In this document: one piece after another, positions 59,262 to 64,000 of the stretch
How positions within the stretch are numbered: position 1 is the stretch's first letter
Layout of the letters: the number at the start of each line of letters is the position of its first letter
NCBI RefSeq assembly: GCF_000348725.1
Contig: NC_020813.1
Location: 806,001 to 870,000 of the forward strand
Direction of reading: 5' to 3'
DNA length: 64,000 nucleotides
Source: Pseudobdellovibrio exovorus JSS
GTDB lineage: Bacteria > Bdellovibrionota > Bdellovibrionia > Bdellovibrionales > Bdellovibrionaceae
Position numbers and translations under genes: made by a program
Notes under the pieces: model-generated
The model's database searches: none
What the model saw: the letters and a program-made list of their open reading frames with translations, nothing else
Told to the model about the DNA's origin: nothing

Positions 59262-60800
59262 TTAGAATTGGATGTTTAATCCTGGATCACCTTGTAGGTG
59301 GTACCATTCCATATTGTCGATGATTTGGGTTTTGTTGTTCCAACGAGAAGCTAAGTACATTTGACCTGCCATTAAAGCTTCTCCTAAGTGTTTAAACTTC
59401 TTTTCAAGGTGTTGGAATGCAATCCCTTGTGCCATCACTGCAGGTGGATGCCATGAGATATTCACAGTTCCACCATAGTAAGCCGCAGCACCAGCCGCTT
59501 CACCTGTTGGGTTCATAAAGCTAGTACCAAGGTAGCGGCTCAAGAGGCGTCCGTTTTGGCAAGCCACATCGATAATGATTGGCTTAACAACAGTTTGATT
59601 GCGCATCTCTGGGATATGACGAACGTAGTAAGTTTGGTTCAGGTTATCCCAGCTAGTACCACTTCCGTGGCCCATGTAAGTCAACCATGCAGCTCCCGTA
59701 TTCAAACCGCGATTTAATCCCGCTGGATTAGAGTTTTCGCGATCATTTTGGTAATAGTGAAGAACTTCGCTGCCATTCACTTCTTTATGGCGGTCGCCGA
59801 TAGAGGTGATGTACTGGTTATCAGAAGGGTTTGAGCCTTCATTTGAAGCGATACCAATAAAGCGTCTTAAACCACTTGCATCTTGGAACGCACGTTGTTC
59901 AAACTCGATCGACTTCGCCAATTGAGCTGTTACTTGTTCAACAGATGTCGCCACGATACGGCTAGCAAGAACATCTGGGATATAGTCGTCAGCGCCATCC
60001 ATTGTGAAGTATTTCAGGTCACTTGGTGTTTGATAGCTTCCAGAAGTAGATACACGGAACATCGGGATTGTGTTTTCATCGCCAACGATAATAGCGAAAT
60101 CAATGCTGTGTTCGTCGTAATACTTTTTAATCAATGCTTGAATGGCATTTAAGTCGTTCGATGGTGACGTTACTGTTTCCACATGCACTGTATAACCCTG
60201 AGAGCGTTTCCATTCAGTGAATGCAGTTAATCCATCCACTAACTCAAGCGGGCTAACGATTAAATAGCTATTACGCTCCGTTTGTGGGTAAGTGAAAAGC
60301 GGCATATTGATAGTGACATCACCATCGGTAACGATTTCCACTTCGTTTGTTTCAGAGTTGTATTGACCCAAACGAACATCGACACGGCTAACTGGAATTC
60401 CGCGGTAAGATCCTAGATAGTCGATATTTACTGAGTTCATTGGTTGTGCGTAGAACTTGTTATTCACTTTGAAAGTTTTAATTTGGTCTTGAGCACAGCG
60501 GCAGTCTTGTTCTTGAACTGGATAAGGTTTGATGTTGCTCAACTTTTCAGTTTTGAAAGATTTGAACTGAACTTTGATTTGTTCAGGCTTGGCTTGCACC
60601 AGCCAACTTTTAACAGGAAGCTCAGGAGCACCTACTGTTTTTTCTGATTCTGTTCCATCAACCGAAACATGCGTGAACGCATTTTCCTTTTGGCTGGATT
60701 GAATTTTGATATCTGTTGAGTGGATGCTGACTTTAAATTTTTCAGCAGCGTGCGAGCTCAACGTGGCTAATAAAATAAGACCAATTAGATTGAATTTCAT
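59262..60800 (-). CDS. Secreted C25 family (gingipain-like) cysteine peptidase
   Basis: From ATG 60800 (512 aa), with GAGGGG 9 nt upstream and a signal peptide (LIGLILLATLSSHA). A propeptide-like region (about 20-170) is followed by the caspase-fold C25 domain: YLIVSPLELVDGL, FAIIVGDENTIPMFR, ADDYIPDVLASRI, the catalytic His in YMGHGSGTSWDN (about 395) and the catalytic Cys in DVACQNGRLLSRYLG (about 430). No C-terminal sorting domain is seen. It may digest prey proteins or process surface proteins. A structured element lies just upstream. Confidence 0.83.
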   Translation of the reverse strand: MKFNLIGLILLATLSSHAAEKFKVSIHSTDIKIQSSQKENAFTHVSVDGTESEKTVGAPELPVKSWLVQAKPEQIKVQFKSFKTEKLSNIKPYPVQEQDCRCAQDQIKTFKVNNKFYAQPMNSVNIDYLGSYRGIPVSRVDVRLGQYNSETNEVEIVTDGDVTINMPLFTYPQTERNSYLIVSPLELVDGLTAFTEWKRSQGYTVHVETVTSPSNDLNAIQALIKKYYDEHSIDFAIIVGDENTIPMFRVSTSGSYQTPSDLKYFTMDGADDYIPDVLASRIVATSVEQVTAQLAKSIEFEQRAFQDASGLRRFIGIASNEGSNPSDNQYITSIGDRHKEVNGSEVLHYYQNDRENSNPAGLNRGLNTGAAWLTYMGHGSGTSWDNLNQTYYVRHIPEMRNQTVVKPIIIDVACQNGRLLSRYLGTSFMNPTGEAAGAAAYYGGTVNISWHPPAVMAQGIAFQHLEKKFKHLGEALMAGQMYLASRWNNKTQIIDNMEWYHLQGDPGLNIQF

Positions 60801-60895
60801 ATGATGATTTCCCCTCATTAATAATTAGATGACCGAAGTGGTTACTTGTCCAGCATGCAATCCATGACGCACATTGAAAACGCAAATAATTAAAG

Positions 60896-60952
60896 AGGGG
60901 AGCCGGGGGGCGGATTGGGGCTACGTCAGCCGGAAAAGCTGAGGGAACCCCT
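60896..60952. other. GC-rich three-way-junction element
   Basis: AGGGG (60896-60900) pairs with CCCCT (60948-60952). Inside are AGCC (60901-60904) with GGCT (60919-60922), and TCAGC (60926-60930) with GCTGA (60938-60942). The element is strongly GC-rich against AT-rich flanks. On the minus strand it is about 96 nt before the C25 start and 28 nt past the htrA stop. Its strand and role are unknown. Confidence 0.45.
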
Positions 60953-60980
60953 AATTATAAAAGTATTTAACCAAAAGTAA

Positions 60981-62174
60981 TTAACGACGCTGACGACGTT
61001 GAAAGCTCTGTTGTAACAGCTGTTTTTCGTCGGGACGTTCCTCGATCGTAACAGTCGTATTTCGTTCGATGGCTTGGCCGTTATTATTACGTAAGTATTT
61101 GATAGAGACCTTTTTGCCAGGCTCTTTATCCGCAATGATATCAACAAGGTCTTGAGCGTTACGAACGCGCTGTCCATCAATAGACGTCACCACATCATAG
61201 ATTTTCAATGCCGCTTTATCTGCAGGCCCGTTGGGTTGAACCACGGCAACGACTGCACCGCGATAGTCGTCATCCATTTTAAGATAAGCTGCTGTTTGAT
61301 TATCTAAATCTACAGGGCTGATGCCAAGGTATCCTTTGCGAATACTTCCTCGTTGCTCCAGTTGAGGAAGTATAGACTTCACTTCATCGATGGGGATTGC
61401 AAAGCCAATCCCTTGAGCCCTTGCATCAATGGCTGAGTTAACACCAATAACTTGTCCACGTGAATTGACCAGAGGCCCACCTGAGTTTCCAGGGTTAATG
61501 GATGCATCTGTTTGTAGAAGAGGGAACTTGTTGATTTCTTGGATAGCTCTTCCTTTAGAAGAAATAATGCCTTTTGTCATAGTGTGGCCATGACCATAGG
61601 GATTACCGAAGGCGGCGACCCATTCACCGACTTCAACGTCTTTTGATGAGCCAAGGCTGGCCACATGAAGCTTAACGTCCGCCTTAATTTTAATCAGAGC
61701 GATATCTGTTCTTTGATCGCTTCCAATGACTTCGGCTTTGTATTGCTTGTCGGCTTTTTCTGTCAGTTGAACTTCGATAATGTCCGCATCTTTAATGACG
61801 TGAGCATTCGTTACGATAAGTCCATCTTCACGGATAATAAATCCTGTTCCTAATCCAACGCGGCGAGGACGATTACTCCAACCTTCAGATTGAGGTGGAA
61901 TGCCGTAAAATCGTTCCAACATATCCTGTAAAGGGTCGCGTGGTCCTTTTCTAGCAATAGCCGATGTTGAGATATTAACAACAGCGGGATTGATGGCTTT
62001 TGCTAGCTCAACAAATAAATTGGCAGGCAAAGGATCGTTGAGATTGAGTTTTGGTAGGGGCTGTTGAGGCAAAGCGCCTTTAGTAACTGTTTGTGAGCTG
62101 GCTAAGTTCGGAATAAGAAAGAAAAGGCAGCTGAAAAAAAGAGTGGTCACGAGGATAAGAGATTTTTTTTTCAT
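60981..62174 (-). CDS. HtrA/DegP-like periplasmic serine protease with one PDZ domain
   Basis: This 397-aa protein has a signal peptide (LILVTTLFFSCLFFLIPNLAS). The trypsin-like domain has His in VTNAHVI (about residue 123), Asp in RTDIALIKI (about 153) and Ser in NPGNSGGPLV (about 230). One PDZ domain follows (about 285-375, KGYLGISPVDL ... GPADKAALKIYDVV), then a basic tail rich in Gln/Arg. It is expected to degrade or refold misfolded periplasmic proteins, like DegS/DegQ. A second PDZ domain is missing. Confidence 0.92.
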   Translation of the reverse strand: MKKKSLILVTTLFFSCLFFLIPNLASSQTVTKGALPQQPLPKLNLNDPLPANLFVELAKAINPAVVNISTSAIARKGPRDPLQDMLERFYGIPPQSEGWSNRPRRVGLGTGFIIREDGLIVTNAHVIKDADIIEVQLTEKADKQYKAEVIGSDQRTDIALIKIKADVKLHVASLGSSKDVEVGEWVAAFGNPYGHGHTMTKGIISSKGRAIQEINKFPLLQTDASINPGNSGGPLVNSRGQVIGVNSAIDARAQGIGFAIPIDEVKSILPQLEQRGSIRKGYLGISPVDLDNQTAAYLKMDDDYRGAVVAVVQPNGPADKAALKIYDVVTSIDGQRVRNAQDLVDIIADKEPGKKVSIKYLRNNNGQAIERNTTVTIEERPDEKQLLQQSFQRRQRR

Positions 62175-62206
62175 AGAGATCCTTTCTGAATACTTCTTGT
62201 TTAAAT

Positions 62207-62470
62207 TTATTTTAATTGAACAAACTTCATTTGAAGATCTTGTAGGATATGATCCAGCAATCCGATCTCATCTGGTGTCAGGTTGCCTTTAGTTTTTTCC
62301 TTCAAAACAGAGAGAAGGTCGATATTAAATCTGGCCATATTGCGATCAGATTCAGTTTTTCCTGTCTGTGGATCTGGAGTTAACCCCATAGCCATCATCG
62401 CGTTGGAAGCGATGGACATGATAAGTAAAGAAAATGAAGCCTCAAGTTTTTGTTCGTTGTTCGAGCTCAT
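62207..62470 (-). CDS. DUF1844 family protein
   Basis: This 87-aa protein has LEASFSLLIMSIASNAMMAMGL (two blocks near 9-31), then PDPQTGKTESDRNMARFNID and LLDHILQDLQMKFVQL. These are DUF1844 landmarks. The family is small, helical and often near translation or envelope genes, with unknown function. It lies 32 bp before htrA, so both may be co-transcribed with the HtpX-like gene upstream. Confidence 0.82.
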   Translation of the reverse strand: MSSNNEQKLEASFSLLIMSIASNAMMAMGLTPDPQTGKTESDRNMARFNIDLLSVLKEKTKGNLTPDEIGLLDHILQDLQMKFVQLK

Positions 62471-62483
62471 TTCGTCGTTCCTT

Positions 62484-63239
62484 TCATTTCGATAAAGAAA
62501 ATCCCATTAAGTGTTTTAATCTAGATTCTAAACTCGGGATGCCGTATTGATTAAGTGATCCATGACTTATGCTTAATACAGAAAAGTACTCTGTGCCTAA
62601 GACCTTCTTGTTATGATGAAAATCAAAGTTGTGCAGCTTGTTAATAAGATACCCTGTTTCGTGATGAGAAGCATCGGACGTAAGTTTAAATTTCTTGTCA
62701 GATTCTAAGATATCACGAGGAATGCGAAACAAGGTCGTTATTAAAATAGAAACAGGCAGAACAAGAATTTTTAAATTGAGTAGACTTTGGTTGATAACAG
62801 ATAAAATCGGTGTGACTAAAAAGGATCTATTTTCCAAGTGAGCCAGCAGAAACAGCGCCGAGAGTCTGATCTCTTCGGTGTTTAAATTGTCTAGTAATTG
62901 CTCATGCAAAAGAATATGTCCTTCATTTGCTTTGCTTTTCCAGATCAAAGGTGGGGTCTTGTGTGATGTTTTGTAGACATATATTTTACGAAAGCCAAAG
63001 TTGAGCTTGTTTTTGTTAAGCTCAGTGAGGAATCCTGATGGATCGTTCCCTGAAAACTCGTGCGCGTTGAGTTTTTTCTTGAACAGGGTAATGCCTCTTT
63101 GAAGCGTGGCATAAACTAAGATCACGCTAACTAAGAAGGCGATAAATAAACCGGCGCGTCCTGCTAAATGAAAGCCAAGTAGTAGGAATAGAAATGTCAG
63201 AGCAAGAAAGAAAAACCAGACTTGTGTCAAGGCACGCAT
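62484..63239 (-). CDS. HtpX/M48-like membrane protein lacking the zinc motif (pseudoprotease)
   Basis: This 251-aa protein has two N-terminal helices reading LLLGFHLAGRAGLFIAFLVSV, like HtpX's 'lG..lGGr.Gl.ia...a'. Next are a FGFRKIYVYKT strand, HILLHEQLLDNLNTEEIRLS (like 'v.vt.GLL..L...El..V'), and AHLENRS where M48 enzymes have 'AHE..H'. Two more helices follow (about 155-185), and the C-terminus ends SLESRLKHLMGF, like HtpX's 'HP....Ri..L'. The HExxH Glu and second His are absent, so zinc catalysis is very unlikely. Confidence 0.62.
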   Translation of the reverse strand: MRALTQVWFFFLALTFLFLLLGFHLAGRAGLFIAFLVSVILVYATLQRGITLFKKKLNAHEFSGNDPSGFLTELNKNKLNFGFRKIYVYKTSHKTPPLIWKSKANEGHILLHEQLLDNLNTEEIRLSALFLLAHLENRSFLVTPILSVINQSLLNLKILVLPVSILITTLFRIPRDILESDKKFKLTSDASHHETGYLINKLHNFDFHHNKKVLGTEYFSVLSISHGSLNQYGIPSLESRLKHLMGFSLSK

Positions 63240-63324
63240 AGAGATTTATATTCTTACGACTTGAGGTTGAAATCAAGACTATTTGTGACAGAATAATAGG
63301 GCACATTCAGCGCTGGGAGACTTC

Positions 63325-64000
63325 ATGGCAGATATGGACTTATCAACACTTAATCAAACCGTTAAAGAGCAAAGTATTTTTGTTTCGCAAATGATGAGCG
63401 AAATGGGGAAAATAGTTGTTGGTCAAAAAGAAATGATCGAAGGCATCACAATGGGTTTGCTAACAGGCGGCCATATCTTGCTTGAAGGGGTTCCGGGTTT
63501 AGCGAAGACACTTACGATTTCGACGTTAGCTCAGACAATTTCGTTAGATTTTCATCGTATTCAGTTCACGCCGGATTTGTTGCCCACAGATTTAATCGGA
63601 ACGATGATTTTTAATCCTAAATCAGGAGACTTCTCGGCGAAAAAAGGACCTATCTTTTCCAATATCGTTTTAGCGGACGAGATCAATCGTGCTCCAGCCA
63701 AAGTTCAGTCGGCTCTGTTAGAGGCCATGGCCGAAAAACAAGTCACGATCGGCGAACAGTCCTACAAATTAGATCATCCCTTCTTGGTATTGGCGACGCA
63801 GAACCCGCTAGAGCAAGAGGGAACATATCCTCTGCCAGAAGCACAGATGGATCGTTTCATGTTTAAGATTGATGTGACCTATCCAACGAAGGAAGAAGAA
63901 CTCGAGATCGTATCGCGTATGGGACATAATCAACGCCCAGAAATTCAGAAGGTCATCACGAAAGAGCAGCTTTTAAACGCGGTACAAATTGTGGATCAAA
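63325..64000 (+). CDS. MoxR family AAA+ ATPase (3' end outside window)
   Basis: The frame is open from ATG 63325 (GGGAG 6 nt upstream) to the window edge, 225 residues. It has VVGQKEMIEG, Walker A EGVPGLAKT, DLLPTDLIGT, Walker B IVLADEINRAPAKVQSALLEAM (two blocks), and sensor-1 ATQNPLEQEGTYPLPEAQMDRF. This is the MoxR chaperone-like AAA ATPase, usually followed by DUF58 and von Willebrand factor genes. Those would lie beyond the window. Confidence 0.92.
   Translation, partial: MADMDLSTLNQTVKEQSIFVSQMMSEMGKIVVGQKEMIEGITMGLLTGGHILLEGVPGLAKTLTISTLAQTISLDFHRIQFTPDLLPTDLIGTMIFNPKSGDFSAKKGPIFSNIVLADEINRAPAKVQSALLEAMAEKQVTIGEQSYKLDHPFLVLATQNPLEQEGTYPLPEAQMDRFMFKIDVTYPTKEEELEIVSRMGHNQRPEIQKVITKEQLLNAVQIVDQ

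Overview
The window looks like a chromosomal core segment from a Bdellovibrio-type predator (order Bdellovibrionales, probably a low-GC relative such as the Pseudobdellovibrio/B. exovorus group). The reasons are the AT-rich base composition, the dense bidirectional gene packing with many ATGA/TAATG overlaps, and the gene mix: SpoVG, YajQ, VF530, a PpsR regulator, an AgmX/PglI-like protein, a GldA/F/G-type ABC cluster, a C25 peptidase, and many small secreted proteins of unknown function. The species assignment is inferred from gene content. I saw no insertion sequence, prophage, CRISPR array or rRNA. One tRNA gene, tRNA-Gln(UUG), is present.

Layout. 1-4.9 kb: phosphate/polyphosphate genes (ppk 3' end, Ppx/GppA, phoU-phoB-phoR) followed by an NSUN-type RNA methyltransferase. 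4.9-11.2 kb: a small unknown gene, an RqcH/NEMF-like gene, and a four-gene ABC operon (ATPase, permease, GldG-like, DUF4340). 11.2-14.2 kb: GHMP kinase, DUF429 and an HAD/APP1-like protein. 14.3-17.9 kb: AgmX/FecR-like protein and secG on the minus strand, divergent from tmk-holB-tatD. 17.9-22.1 kb: glycolysis (gap-pgk-tpiA) and threonine deaminase. 22.1-24.7 kb: two proteins that look like strongly eroded hydantoinase/oxoprolinase subunits B and A. 24.8-31.2 kb: hisC-like, cmk, rpsA, sppA, HIT, rhomboid and a 58-aa ORF. 31.2-37.5 kb: L,D-transpeptidase, FliL-like, a LysR regulator with a divergent secreted protein, and the minus-strand operon nrdR-nusB-unknown-unknown-ppsR. 37.6-44.3 kb: outer-membrane protein, second NSUN methyltransferase, membrane protein, menB, lgt, dienelactone hydrolase and hisS. 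44.4-49.3 kb: DUF3299-ABC ATPase-permease-greB, a HEAT-like secreted protein and an RhlE helicase. 50.2-52.7 kb: class II aldolase-mtnA-mtnP. 52.7-64 kb: secreted proteins, an oligopeptide-binding protein, spoVG, tRNA-Gln/VF530, yajQ, hemolysin III, C25 peptidase, HtrA, DUF1844, an HtpX-like pseudoprotease and a partial MoxR ATPase.

The most interesting items, in order, are: (1) the HyuA/HyuB-like pair that has lost its catalytic motifs; (2) a leader upstream of spoVG with mutually exclusive hairpins, one of them terminator-like; (3) the ald2-mtnA-mtnP operon, which fits the DHAP shunt for methylthioadenosine; (4) an HtpX-like membrane protein whose HExxH zinc motif is destroyed; (5) a GC-rich predicted three-way-junction element between htrA and the C25 peptidase gene; (6) a VF530 gene that starts 7 nt after a tRNA 3' end. 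All functional claims come from motifs read by eye; no database search was run.
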